From assembly GCF_002870125.1 (NCBI RefSeq), contig NZ_PNEO01000002.1, positions 124,001-188,000 on the forward strand: a stretch of 64,000 bases of DNA, in the 5' to 3' direction. Source of the DNA: Burkholderia sp. WAC0059 (GTDB lineage Bacteria; Pseudomonadota; Gammaproteobacteria; Burkholderiales; Burkholderiaceae). Within the stretch, counting starts at the first letter, position 1, and each line of letters starts with the position of its first letter. Under the pieces are notes generated by a model. The model was not told where the DNA came from, ran no database searches, and saw only the letters and a program-made list of their open reading frames with translations. Below are positions 45,359 through 54,129 of this stretch, in pieces. The translations under genes were made by a program, and so were the position numbers.

Positions 45359-46753
45359 TCAGACGCTGCCGTCGGCCCGCACGGCGGTGGAGGCCGGCGC
45401 CAGCGCCTCCTGCACGGCGGGCAGGGCCCATTCGAGCCAGCGCGCGCGCAGCGCCACCACGAGCACGAATGCGACGGCCGCGATGCCGCCGAACGTCGCG
45501 AAGCCCATCTGGTAGCTGCCCGTGCTTTGCCGCGCGATGCCCATGACGACGGGCAGATAGAACCCGCCGATGCCGCCCGCCGCGCCGACGATGCCCGACA
45601 TCAGGCCGGTGCGGCCCTTCCAGCGCTGCGGCACGAGCTGGAACGTCGCGCCGTTGCCGAGGCCGAAGAGCAGATAGGTGAGCAGGAGCAGTGCGATGCC
45701 GGCCGTGAGCGGCGGCGTCGCGAGCGCGAACGCGAAGTCGCAGAGGGCGATGCCGGCGAGCAGCAGCACCAGCGCGCGCACGCCCGAGATGCTGTCGGCG
45801 ATCAGGCCGCCGACGGGCCGCACCATCGCGCCCGTGAACGCGAGCAGCGACATGAAGAGGCCGGCTTCGAGCTTCGGCATCTGGTAGAGCGAGACGAGCA
45901 GCGTCGTCACGTACGAGGACATGCCGACGAAGCCGCCGAACGTGATGCTGTAGACGAGCATGACGACCCACGTGTCGACCTCGGCCAGCACCGCGCGATA
46001 GTGGCGCGGCAGGACCGCGATGGCGAGCAGCGCGCCCAGCAGCGGCAACAGCAGCACGCCGGTCTGGCCGTGGCCGAACACGCCCGCGTGCACGGCGAGC
46101 ACGAGCGCGACGAGGCCGACGAGCGTCACGCAGAAGCTCGCGAAGGCCTTGCCCGCGTGGCCGGCCTTCGGCGCGAGGTCTTTGGCGAAGAAGAACAGCG
46201 CGAGGGCCGCGATGCCGAGGAGCGGCAGCGCGGCGCCGGCAGCGCGAGTCCAGCCGACATGCGCGGCGAGGCCGGGAAACATGAAGCCGTCGAGCACGGC
46301 GCCGATGTTGCCCGCGGCGGCGAGCCCGAGCACGAGGCCCTGGACGGCCGGCGGATAGTTGCTGCCGGCCATCGGCAGCGCCACGGCGAAGCTCGCGCCG
46401 CCTACGCCGAGAAAGACGCCGAGCACGAGCAGCAGCGTGTAGGAGGGCGTGCCCGGCAACAGCAGCAGCACGACCGAGGGCACGGCGGAGAGCGCCACGC
46501 CGAAGAGCGCGATGAGGCGTCCGTCGGCGGCCTGGCAGAGGTTGCCGAGCGTCACGCGCAGAATGGCCGCGCCGAGCACCGGCACCGCGACGAGAAAGCC
46601 GAGCTCGGCCGGCGACATCGGAATGTCCTTGTGGATGAACGGCGCGAGCGGCCCGAGCATGACCCACACGGTGAAACCCGTGTCGAAGTAGAGGAAGCAG
46701 GCGAGCAGCGCGCGCCAGTTTCCGCTTGCGAGTGTGTTCAGCAGATTTCTCAT
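45359..46753 (-). CDS. Nitrate/nitrite MFS transporter (NNP family, NarK/NasA type)
   Basis: A 464-residue carrier with 12 membrane spans. NNP family motifs are seen: YFDTGFTVWVMLGPLAPFI, GVGGASFAVALPMAGSNYP with the nitrate signature region, and later LFGLGNGATFQLVP, GIVGAAGGIGGFYLPVVMG. It should import nitrate for assimilation. ATG 46753 begins the family N-terminus. It has its own NtrC/sigma-54/leader control and is followed by nirB on the same strand, which has separate control. Confidence 0.92.
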   Translation of the reverse strand: MRNLLNTLASGNWRALLACFLYFDTGFTVWVMLGPLAPFIHKDIPMSPAELGFLVAVPVLGAAILRVTLGNLCQAADGRLIALFGVALSAVPSVVLLLLPGTPSYTLLLVLGVFLGVGGASFAVALPMAGSNYPPAVQGLVLGLAAAGNIGAVLDGFMFPGLAAHVGWTRAAGAALPLLGIAALALFFFAKDLAPKAGHAGKAFASFCVTLVGLVALVLAVHAGVFGHGQTGVLLLPLLGALLAIAVLPRHYRAVLAEVDTWVVMLVYSITFGGFVGMSSYVTTLLVSLYQMPKLEAGLFMSLLAFTGAMVRPVGGLIADSISGVRALVLLLAGIALCDFAFALATPPLTAGIALLLLTYLLFGLGNGATFQLVPQRWKGRTGLMSGIVGAAGGIGGFYLPVVMGIARQSTGSYQMGFATFGGIAAVAFVLVVALRARWLEWALPAVQEALAPASTAVRADGSV

Positions 46754-46881
46754 CGGTTTCCCCACGGGTAGGCGCTGGTGATCGACACGGCTGGCGCGCC
46801 CCGGCCAGCGGTTCTGCGGCATCGGCATGGCGCCGCGGCCGCCGCCGCGTTTCCGGCGCGGGGCGGCGGCACGGCCGGGCG

Positions 46882-46948
46882 AAAAAAAAGCCCCGAAACG
46901 CTCGCGCGATGCCGCTGTACGCGGTATCGCCCGGTGACGTTTCGGGGC
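46882..46948 (-). terminator. Leader terminator upstream of the nitrate carrier gene
   Basis: In the minus-strand RNA, GCCCCGAAACG (from 46938-46948) pairs over 11 bp with CGUUUCGGGGC (from 46890-46900), followed by eight U (46882-46889). The terminator lies about 130 bases before the start codon. Its 5' arm overlaps the second ANTAR-type hairpin. Confidence 0.85.
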
Positions 46949-47027
46949 GTCGTTGCCCACAACCCGCTTGAAGCAGGCGGGTGTCAAAAAGGTAAGTGAC
47001 CATGCAAGAGCCGCCTTTGGCTCTTGC
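46945..47027 (-). promoter_or_regulatory. Nitrate-carrier leader RNA with two ANTAR-type hexaloop hairpins
   Basis: Reading the minus strand, P1 (47027-47004) is GCAAGAGCC-AAAGGC-GGCTCTTGC, a 9-bp stem. P2 (46958-46945) is GGGC-AACGAC-GCCC. Both hexaloops have A1 and G4. A third hairpin (46982-46962, ACCCGC/GCGGGT) lies between. The 3' arm of P2 is the start of the terminator's 5' arm, so formation of P2 would prevent termination. The layout is the same as in the nirB leader, and nasT is transcribed divergently from this region. Confidence 0.85.
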
Positions 47028-47036
47028 GCGATGCAA

Positions 47037-47052
47037 TGCAATAGCCATGCCA
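47037..47052 (-). promoter_or_regulatory. Sigma-54 promoter of the nitrate carrier gene
   Basis: On the minus strand TGGCATGGCTATTGCA has GG and GC separated by exactly 10 bases and one mismatch to the TGGCACG-N4-TTGCA consensus. The predicted transcript start, near 47026, coincides with the first base of hairpin P1 at 47027. Confidence 0.78.
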
Positions 47053-47209
47053 TCCGGCTCGCGACGAAATGCCCGGGAGCGGCGAGCGCATCCCGGATGC
47101 TTGCTGCGCGCGGCGGGCGCGGCGGCGCGGGTCGTCGCATGGTCGGGCGCGACGAAACCGGCCCGAAGCGAGTACACTCGCCGCCGCGCGATGCGTTCCG
47201 GCGCAGCGG

Positions 47210-47245
47210 GCACCGCGGTGGTGCGGCGCAGCACTGTCGTCGTGC
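47210..47245. promoter_or_regulatory. Two tandem NtrC-like enhancer boxes upstream of the nitrate carrier
   Basis: GCACC-N5-GGTGC at 47210-47224, a perfect match to the NtrC symmetry, and GCAC-N7-GTGC at 47231-47245, offset by 21 bp, 158-193 bp upstream of the sigma-54 promoter. The pair could also act on the divergent nasT gene. From 47246 to 47601 no further signal was recognised. Confidence 0.68.
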
Positions 47246-47601
47246 GGCGCGGCCCCGGCCGGCAGCGGGTTGGCTGGTCCGGATATTGCTGATCCGGAGG
47301 AGCACGCGCGGCAACGGAGCCGGCGCCGGTTCGTCGAAGCGTTTCCCGAGCGGGGCCCGCACGCGATGCCGAACAGGAAGCGCAAAAGGAAAAGGACAAC
47401 GGTGTCCGCCTGTGCCGTCGCACGGGCGAGCACCGTTTTTTATTGTCAGCGCGCCAGCCGCGCGAAACCGACCATGCGAAGCACGAGAAGCATAGCCAGC
47501 ACGATGGACGAACCCGTATTCGAAGGCCGCCGACCGACCGCGGGCGCGGCCGGCACCCCGGCGCGCGGCCGGAGCGCGCAGATCGCGAAGGCCGTCCCCG
47601 C

Positions 47602-48195
47602 ATGAAGCAGCCGGACGCTCCCGCCATGCTGCGCGTGCTGCTCGTCACCGACACCGAGAAGCCGATCGGCGAGCTGCGCGACGCGCTCGCCGGCCTCGGC
47701 TACGAGATGCTGCCCGCGGCGGCCACGCCGTCTGCGCTGCTCAAGGCCGTGGAGGACCAGCGCCCGGACGTCGTCGTCATCGACACGGATTCGCCCTCGC
47801 GCGACACGCTCGAGCATCTCGCGGTGATGAACGAGACCGCGCCGCGGCCGGTGCTGATGTTCAGCAACGACGCCGACCTGCAGCGCATCCGCGAGGCCAT
47901 GCGCGCCGGCGTGAGCGCCTATCTCGTCGAGGGGCTCGCGGCGCACCGGCTCGCGCCGATCCTCGAAGTCGCGCTCGCGCGCTTTTCCCATGAGGCGCAG
48001 TTGCGCCGGCGGCTCGCCGAAGCCGAGGCCGAGCTCGAGAACCGCAAGGTCATCGACCAGGCCAAGCGGTTTTTGATGACGCGTCGCCGCCTCTCCGAAC
48101 ACGACGCCTACGCGACGCTGCGCAAGCAGGCGATGGACCACGGCATGAAGATTGCCGACGTCGCGCGCCGGCTGCTCTCGGCAGCCGACCAGTGA
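47602..48195 (+). CDS. nasT: ANTAR-domain RNA-binding antiterminator NasT
   Basis: A 197-residue protein: a receiver-like domain (about residues 9-125) and a C-terminal ANTAR domain (RKVIDQAKRFLMTRRRLSEH, then DAYATLRKQAMDHG). NasT binds paired hexaloop hairpins and suppresses leader terminators, and NasS holds it when nitrate is absent. The receiver keeps Asp residues in VVVIDTDSPS, but the conserved Lys of true receivers is missing (AYLVEGL), in line with control by protein binding, not phosphorylation. The start is uncertain (ATG 47602 or 47626). Confidence 0.88.
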   Translation: MKQPDAPAMLRVLLVTDTEKPIGELRDALAGLGYEMLPAAATPSALLKAVEDQRPDVVVIDTDSPSRDTLEHLAVMNETAPRPVLMFSNDADLQRIREAMRAGVSAYLVEGLAAHRLAPILEVALARFSHEAQLRRRLAEAEAELENRKVIDQAKRFLMTRRRLSEHDAYATLRKQAMDHGMKIADVARRLLSAADQ

Positions 48196-48220
48196 GGCCC
48201 GAACCCACCCACCGTCCGAC

Positions 48221-49339
48221 ATGAACACGCCGATTTCTGCCGTATCCGCCGATGCCAGCGAGGCCGCCGGCGACCGCCCCGAGCTCACGCACCTGCGGCT
48301 CGGCTTCGTCGCGCTGACCGACGCGGCTCCGCTCGTCGCCGCGAAGCTGCTCGAATTCGGCCATCGCCACGGGCTCACGCTCGAATTGTGCCGGCAGCCT
48401 TCGTGGGCCGGCATTCGCGACAAGCTACTGTGCGGCGAGATCGACGCCGCGCATGCGCTCTACGGGCTCGTCTACGGCGTGCAGCTCGGCATCGGCGGCC
48501 CGCGCGACGACATGGCCGTGCTCATGGTGCTCAACCGCAACGGCCAGGCCGTCACGCTCTCGAACCCGCTCGCGCGCGCGCTCGACGAAGGCGCGCGGCT
48601 GCGCGAGGCGCTGGCCGCGCTCGGCCGGCCGCCCGTGTTCGCGCAGACGTTCCCGACCGGCACCCATGCGATGTGGCTTTACTACTGGCTCGCGGCGCAG
48701 GGCGTGCATCCGCTGCAGGACGTGCGCAGCGTCGTGATTCCGCCGCCGGAGATGGTCGCGGCACTCGCCTCGGGCGAGCTCGACGGCTTCTGCGCGGGCG
48801 AGCCCTGGAACGCCGCAGCCGAGGCGCGCGGGGCGGGCCGCACCGTCGCGTTCACGAGCGAAATCTGGCCCGATCACCCGGAGAAGGTGCTGGCCTGCCG
48901 GCGCGCGTTCGCGACGCGCTACCCGAACACGGCGCGCGCGCTGATCCGGACCCTGCTCGAGGCCTGCCGCTGGCTCGACAGCCCCGACCATCTCGCGACG
49001 CTCGCCGGGCAAATGGCCTCCACCGAGGTGATCGGCGTGCCGGCCGACCTCATCGCGCGGCGGCTGCCGGGCGGCGCCGATCTCGCGCGTCCCGGCGCGC
49101 GGGCGGTCAGCTTCTTCGCCGACGGCGCCGTGAACTATCCGCGTCCGTCCGAAGGCGCGTGGTTCGTCGAGCAGTACCGGCGCTGGGGACTCTACGGCGA
49201 ACCCTGCGACGCGACCGCGCTCGCGGCGGCCGTCAACCAGACCGCGCTTTACCGCGAGGCGGCGGAGCGGATCGGCGTGCGCGTGGCGGACGAGCCCCGG
49301 CGCGCGGTGCTTTGCGACGGCCGGGTCTGGGAGGGGTAA
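48221..49339 (+). CDS. nasS: Nitrate sensor NasS (NrtA-like, cytoplasmic)
   Basis: A 372-residue protein with the fold of ABC nitrate-binding proteins (LRLGFVALTDAAPLVAAK, FPTGTHAMWLYYWLAAQG, LDGFCAGEPWNAAA) but no signal peptide, as expected for the cytoplasmic sensor NasS. In known systems it sequesters NasT until nitrate or nitrite binds. It is 25 bp downstream of nasT and co-transcribed with it. ATG 48221 is preferred to an upstream in-frame start overlapping nasT. Confidence 0.88.
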   Translation: MNTPISAVSADASEAAGDRPELTHLRLGFVALTDAAPLVAAKLLEFGHRHGLTLELCRQPSWAGIRDKLLCGEIDAAHALYGLVYGVQLGIGGPRDDMAVLMVLNRNGQAVTLSNPLARALDEGARLREALAALGRPPVFAQTFPTGTHAMWLYYWLAAQGVHPLQDVRSVVIPPPEMVAALASGELDGFCAGEPWNAAAEARGAGRTVAFTSEIWPDHPEKVLACRRAFATRYPNTARALIRTLLEACRWLDSPDHLATLAGQMASTEVIGVPADLIARRLPGGADLARPGARAVSFFADGAVNYPRPSEGAWFVEQYRRWGLYGEPCDATALAAAVNQTALYREAAERIGVRVADEPRRAVLCDGRVWEG

Positions 49340-49408
49340 TCAGGCGGGGAAGATGGGGGCGGGAGGCGAAGCGGGGCATCGCGCGGAACGGCGAGGCCCC
49401 GTTTTTCG

Positions 49409-50854
49409 TCAGTGGCGATACTCGGTGACGAACTTCGTCACGAGATAGCCTTCCATCGCCTCGCTGCCGCCTTCCGAGCCGTAGCCCGAGTCCTTCACGC
49501 CGCCGAACGGCGTTTCGGGCAACGCGAGGCCGTGGTGGTTGATCGACACCATGCCGCTTTCGATGTCGTCGGACAGCGCGGACGCCGTCGCCGACGAGCG
49601 CGTGTACGCGTAGGCGGCGAGGCCGTAGGGCAGCCGGTTCGCCTCGGCGATCGCCTCGTCGTAGCCGCTGAAGCGCGAGACCGGCACGACCGGGCCGAAC
49701 GGCTCCTCGTTCAGGATGCGCGCCGAAAGCGGCACGTCGGCGAGGATCGTCGGCGCGAAGAAATAGCCTTCGCGGCCGATGCGCTCGCCGCCCGTCAGTA
49801 CCTTCGCGCCGTGTTCGCGCGCGTCGGCGACGAGCCGCTCCATCGCCTCGAGGCGCCGCACGTTCGCGAGCGGCCCCATCTGCACGCCGTCGTCGAGACC
49901 GTTGCCGACCTTGACCGCGCGCGCCGCTTCGACAAAGTGCTCGACGAACGTGTCGTAGGCCGCGTCCTCGACGATGAAGCGCGTCGGCGACACGCAGACC
50001 TGGCCCGCGTTGCGGAACTTCGCGCCGGCGAGCAGTTTGGCCGCGCGCGGCAGGTCGGCGTCGGCGAACACGAGCACAGGCGCGTGGCCGCCCAGCTCCA
50101 TCGTGACGCGCTTCATGTGCTGGCCCGCGAGCGCCGCGAGCTGCTTGCCGACCGGCGTCGAGCCCGTGAACGAAATCTTGCGGATCGCCGGATGCGCGAT
50201 CAGGTACGACGACACCTCGGCGGGCACGCCGAACACGAGGTTCAGCGCGCCGGCGGGCAGCCCGGCGTCGATGTAGGCCTGCACGAGCGCGGCGCAGCTC
50301 GCGGGCGTTTCCTCGGGGCCCTTGAGCACGACGGTGCAGCCGGCCGCGAGCGCGGCCGAAATTTTGCGTACGGCCTGGTTGATCGGGAAGTTCCACGGCG
50401 TGAAGGCCGCGACGGGACCGACCGGCTCGCGCGTGACGACCTGGCGCACGGCGTCGGCCCGTGCCGGGATCACGCGGCCGTAGGTGCGGCGCGCCTCTTC
50501 GGCGAACCAGTCGATGACGTCGGCGGCGCTCAGCGTCTCGATGCGCGATTCGGCGAGCGGCTTGCCCTGCTCGCGCGTCATGATGGCGGCGATGTCTTCG
50601 GCCCGGTCGCGCAGCAATTGCGCCGCGCGGCGCATGAGCTTGCTGCGCTCGAACGCGGAGACCTTGCGCCACTCGGCGAACGCGCGCTTCGCGGCCTCGG
50701 CCGCGTCGGAGAGATCCTGTTCGCCGGCGAGGCTCAGGCGGCCGATTTCCGTTTCGCGCGCGGGATCGATGACGGCCGTGGTGCGTACGCCGGCGCGCCA
50801 GGCGCCGTCGATGTAAAGCTGGGTGTCGGGGTAGGACTTTGCGCTGGAGCTCAT
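49409..50854 (-). CDS. NAD(P)-dependent aldehyde dehydrogenase, succinate / 2-oxoglutarate semialdehyde type
   Basis: A 481-residue class I-like aldehyde dehydrogenase. The catalytic Glu is in MELGGHAPV and the catalytic Cys in [30 protein letters not shown] and [17 protein letters not shown] place it in the GabD/2-oxoglutarate semialdehyde branch. It could supply the last step of the sugar-acid route (2-oxoglutarate semialdehyde to 2-oxoglutarate), but it lies about 25 kb away, so the link is only a hypothesis. ATG 50854 is the start. Confidence 0.87.
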   Translation of the reverse strand: MSSSAKSYPDTQLYIDGAWRAGVRTTAVIDPARETEIGRLSLAGEQDLSDAAEAAKRAFAEWRKVSAFERSKLMRRAAQLLRDRAEDIAAIMTREQGKPLAESRIETLSAADVIDWFAEEARRTYGRVIPARADAVRQVVTREPVGPVAAFTPWNFPINQAVRKISAALAAGCTVVLKGPEETPASCAALVQAYIDAGLPAGALNLVFGVPAEVSSYLIAHPAIRKISFTGSTPVGKQLAALAGQHMKRVTMELGGHAPVLVFADADLPRAAKLLAGAKFRNAGQVCVSPTRFIVEDAAYDTFVEHFVEAARAVKVGNGLDDGVQMGPLANVRRLEAMERLVADAREHGAKVLTGGERIGREGYFFAPTILADVPLSARILNEEPFGPVVPVSRFSGYDEAIAEANRLPYGLAAYAYTRSSATASALSDDIESGMVSINHHGLALPETPFGGVKDSGYGSEGGSEAMEGYLVTKFVTEYRH

Positions 50855-51041
50855 GGTCGGAGAATCCTCGTCAACGGTTGGGAAGGGGCGCTCGGCAAGA
50901 AGCGAAGCGGCGGCGGCTGCGGATGATGATGCGGCGCAGCGCCTGTCCCGCGCATCCTGCCGGTCGTGCGGGCTTTCCATTCTGCCACCGGGCGCCGCGT
51001 CCTGCTCCCGCGCGCTCCGCCTGCCGTGCGATCCGGTTCGA

Positions 51042-51251
51042 TCAAGCCTGCGTTTTCAGCCGCGCGGCCGTCTGCTGCGCGCCCATCGCGAGCGCGGCGT
51101 CCGATGGGCCCCGCTCGACAACGCGCGCGGCCAGGCCAAGCAGTTCGGAATCGGGCGGAATGGCGGGAGGCGTCATGGGCGGGGCGGCGTAATCGGCGTG
51201 AAGGGCTGCATCGATCGGCATAACGGATATCGCGGGGATATCGCGACGCAT
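51042..51251 (-). CDS. Small hypothetical protein, 69 residues
   Basis: [20 protein letters not shown] opens a 69-residue reading frame ending AARLKTQA, with the high third-position GC typical of real genes in this window ([20 protein letters not shown]). No family, signal peptide or clear ribosome binding site was recognised. It lies 187 bp upstream of the aldehyde dehydrogenase gene on the same strand. The remaining sequence of 50855-51423 shows nothing further except AAGGAG before the next gene. Confidence 0.42.
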   Translation of the reverse strand: MRRDIPAISVMPIDAALHADYAAPPMTPPAIPPDSELLGLAARVVERGPSDAALAMGAQQTAARLKTQA

Positions 51252-51423
51252 CGCGGCCGGAAAATGCGGAAGCGCGAAAGTTCGAAAGCGTGGGGAACGG
51301 GCGCTTCGCATGAACCGTATGGGCCAGTATAGTCGAGGCCTTCGCTGCCGGCCGGCCGCGAACCCGCTATGCTGTGAACCCTGAACGTTTTTCTTCACCT
51401 GTCGCTTCGTCAAGGAGTTTCCG

Positions 51424-52419
51424 ATGCAATACCGCAGATTTGGCAACACCGGCCTGAACGTTTCGCGCCTGTGTCTCGGCACGATGACGTTCGGCCTGCA
51501 GACCGAGGAAAACGTCTCGCGGACCATCCTCGACAAGGCCACCGACGCCGGCATCAACTTCATCGACACGGCCGACGTCTATCCGCTCGGCGCCAGCGAC
51601 GGCACGACGGGCCGCACCGAGGAGATCGTCGGACGCTGGCTCAAGGGCCGGCGCGACCGCTTCATTCTCGCGACCAAGGCGGTGGGCAAGGTCGGCCCGT
51701 CGCCCTGGGACCAGGGCGCCTCGCGCAAGCATCTGCTCGACGCCATCGATCACTCGCTGCGCCGGCTCGACACCGACTACGTCGACCTCTATCAGCTCCA
51801 CTCCGACGACCCGAACACGCCGCTCGACGAAACGCTCGAAGCGCTCGACACGATCGTGCGCTCAGGCAAGGCGCGCTACATCGGCGTGTCGAACTTCCTC
51901 GCCTACCGCCTCGCGCGCGCGCTCGGCCGCGCCGACGCGCTGCGCGTCGCGCGCTTCGTCTCGGTGCAGCCGCGCTACAACCTGCTGTTCCGCCAGATCG
52001 AGCGCGAGCTGCTGCCGCTCTCGGCCGAGGAGCATCTGGCCGTGATTCCGTACAACCCGCTCGCGGGCGGTCTGCTGACGGGCAAGTACCGCCACGGCGC
52101 GGCGCCAGCCGAAGGCCGCTTCACGGCGACGGTGGGCAAGGCGGGCGAGATGTATCAGGCGCGCTACTGGCACGAGCGCGAATTCGGCACGATCGAAAAG
52201 CTGCGCGAGCTGGCGGCCGAGGGCGGCCATTCGCTCGTGAAGACCTCGCTCGCGTGGGTGCTCGCCAATCCGCTCATCACCTCGGCGCTAATCGGCGCGA
52301 GCCGTCCGGACCAGCTCGACGAAACGCTCGCGGCGGCCGACTTCGCGCTCGACCCGGCGTTCAAGGAAAAGCTCGACGACGCCACGGTCGAGTATCGCTG
52401 GGGCGACGCGGCGCGCTGA
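51424..52419 (+). CDS. Aldo/keto reductase
   Basis: A 331-residue (beta/alpha)8 NADPH oxidoreductase. The catalytic tetrad is seen as Asp in FIDTADVY, Tyr in the same DTADVYPLG segment, Lys in ILATKAVGK, and His in YQLHSDDPN. The family reduces aldehydes and ketones, with no specific substrate suggested. AAGGAG (51412-51417) supports ATG 51424. It is monocistronic and ends at a strong terminator. Confidence 0.92.
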   Translation: MQYRRFGNTGLNVSRLCLGTMTFGLQTEENVSRTILDKATDAGINFIDTADVYPLGASDGTTGRTEEIVGRWLKGRRDRFILATKAVGKVGPSPWDQGASRKHLLDAIDHSLRRLDTDYVDLYQLHSDDPNTPLDETLEALDTIVRSGKARYIGVSNFLAYRLARALGRADALRVARFVSVQPRYNLLFRQIERELLPLSAEEHLAVIPYNPLAGGLLTGKYRHGAAPAEGRFTATVGKAGEMYQARYWHEREFGTIEKLRELAAEGGHSLVKTSLAWVLANPLITSALIGASRPDQLDETLAAADFALDPAFKEKLDDATVEYRWGDAAR

Positions 52420-52463
52420 GTCTTTCTCCGCGCCCGAGCCCCCGATGCGGGGCCTGCGCCATG

Positions 52464-52505
52464 CGGTCCCGAGCGGTGCTATCCCGCGCCGCTCGGGACC
52501 GTTTT
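52464..52505 (+). terminator. Intrinsic terminator after the aldo/keto reductase gene
   Basis: A perfect 13-bp stem (52464-52476 with 52489-52501, 12-base loop) followed by TTTT (52502-52505). Confidence 0.82.
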
Positions 52506-52571
52506 CGTTCGTGCGGGCCGTGGCGGTCATGAGGGCGACCGTGCCGGGCAACGCGGGCCGTCACCCGGCCG

Positions 52572-53918
52572 TCACGCGGTTTTCGTCTCCGTCGCGACGT
52601 TCGTCGTCGCGACGGACCGTCGTCGTTCGCGCACCGGGTCCCGGGCGCCCAGCACGGCAATCAGCGTAAGTACCGCGTAGAACGAGATGAATGCGCAGAT
52701 CAGCGCGGGCGATCCCTTGCCGAGCCTGAACAGGTAGGTCGCGATGAACGGCGTCAGGCCGCCGGAGATCAGCGAGCCGATCTGGTAGCCGAGCGAAACG
52801 CCGCTGTAACGGACGTCCACCGGAAACTGCTCGGCGAACCACGCCGCGCCGGGGCCGTAGATCGCCGCGTCGAAGACGGCCAGCTCGATGGCGGCGACGA
52901 GCGGAAGATAGGCGAGATTGCCCCGGTCGAGGAACAGGAAGAACGGCCAGACCAGGATGCCCATGCCGAGCGCCGAGAACAGGGCCGGCCCGCGTCGTCC
53001 GATCCGGTCCGACAGCAGCGCCCAGACGGGCGTCGTGACGATGGCCGCGGCCGAGCCGACCACGACCGCCGTGAGCGCGAACGTGGAATTGCCCCGCTTC
53101 AGGTGCAGATAGCTGAGCGAATAGGTCGTCAGGATCGCGTACATCGCGGGCTGCACGAGCCTCAGGCCGATCGTGACGAACAGGCCGCGCCGGTGGTGGC
53201 GGAACACGTCGGCCACCGGATAGCGGCGGACCTGGCCCGCGTTCCTGATCTGCAGGAAGACGTCCGGTTCCTCGATTCTCAGCCGCACGAACACGCCGAT
53301 CGCGACGAGCACGATGCTCAGCAGGAACGGCACGCGCCATCCCCAGGCATCGAACGCGTCGGCCGTCATCAGCGACTTGACGCCCAGGAATACGGCCGAC
53401 GAAAGCAGCATGCCGGCCGCCGATCCGACCTGGGTGAACGAGCCGAGGAGGCCGCTGTTGCGGCGGCCGGCGTGCTCGACCGACAGCAGCGAGGCGCCGC
53501 CCCATTCGGCGCCGGTCGCGAGCCCCTGCAGCAGGCGCAGCGCGACGAGCAGCGCGGTGGCCCACAGCCCGACGCTCGAATAGCTGGGCAGCAGGCCCGT
53601 CAGCAGGGTGGCGAGGCCCATCAGCAACAGCGAGAAGACCAGCACGCGCTTGCGTCCGAGGCGGTCGCCGAAGTGGCCGGCGACGATGCCGCCGAGCGGC
53701 CGCGCGAAGAACCCGACGCCATACGCGGCGAAGGAGCCGAGCAGCCCGGAGACCGGATCGTTCGAGGGCGGGAAAAAGGTGTGGCTGAAGATCAGCGCCG
53801 AGGCGGTGCTATAGATGTAGAAGTCGTACCATTCGACGGTCGTGCCGATGAACGCGGCGAAGCCGACGCGACGGCTGGCGCGTCGCGCCTCGACGGCCGG
53901 GAGGTCAATTGAGGACAT
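52572..53918 (-). CDS. MFS transporter, metabolite:H+ symporter (MHS) family
   Basis: A 448-residue carrier with 12 spans. MHS-family motifs are FIGTTVEWYDFYIYSTASAL at the N-terminus, GGIVAGHFGDRLGRKRVL in loop 2, and LQGLATGAEWGGA. The family imports organic acids, betaines and similar compounds by proton symport. AAGGAA precedes ATG 53918. It follows the monooxygenase gene (54130-55548) on the same strand and may be the last gene of the organosulfur operon. Confidence 0.9.
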   Translation of the reverse strand: MSSIDLPAVEARRASRRVGFAAFIGTTVEWYDFYIYSTASALIFSHTFFPPSNDPVSGLLGSFAAYGVGFFARPLGGIVAGHFGDRLGRKRVLVFSLLLMGLATLLTGLLPSYSSVGLWATALLVALRLLQGLATGAEWGGASLLSVEHAGRRNSGLLGSFTQVGSAAGMLLSSAVFLGVKSLMTADAFDAWGWRVPFLLSIVLVAIGVFVRLRIEEPDVFLQIRNAGQVRRYPVADVFRHHRRGLFVTIGLRLVQPAMYAILTTYSLSYLHLKRGNSTFALTAVVVGSAAAIVTTPVWALLSDRIGRRGPALFSALGMGILVWPFFLFLDRGNLAYLPLVAAIELAVFDAAIYGPGAAWFAEQFPVDVRYSGVSLGYQIGSLISGGLTPFIATYLFRLGKGSPALICAFISFYAVLTLIAVLGARDPVRERRRSVATTNVATETKTA

Positions 53919-54129
53919 CGGGGTTCCTTGTGGCGGATCGGTCGGGAAACGCGTTCGTCGCGCGGACGGCGTTCGCCACGACGGAGGGGCTCGCCGCGGC
54001 GCCCGGGGCAGGCCGGCGTCGCGCGAGAACGAGCACTACGCTACGCGCCGGACCGGGCCGGACGCAACGAAGTAATCGTCAGATTCTTATCGCGCCGGGT
54101 GTGGGATTGGTTGCCGCCGCACTGGACGT

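Noticed and set aside
41877-47654. A single minus-strand open frame of about 1925 codons across nirD, nirB and the carrier gene
   Set aside because: Only its last part is the nirD frame. The rest runs out of frame through nirB and the carrier gene, both of which have clear family motifs in their own frames. Long shadow frames are expected at this GC content.
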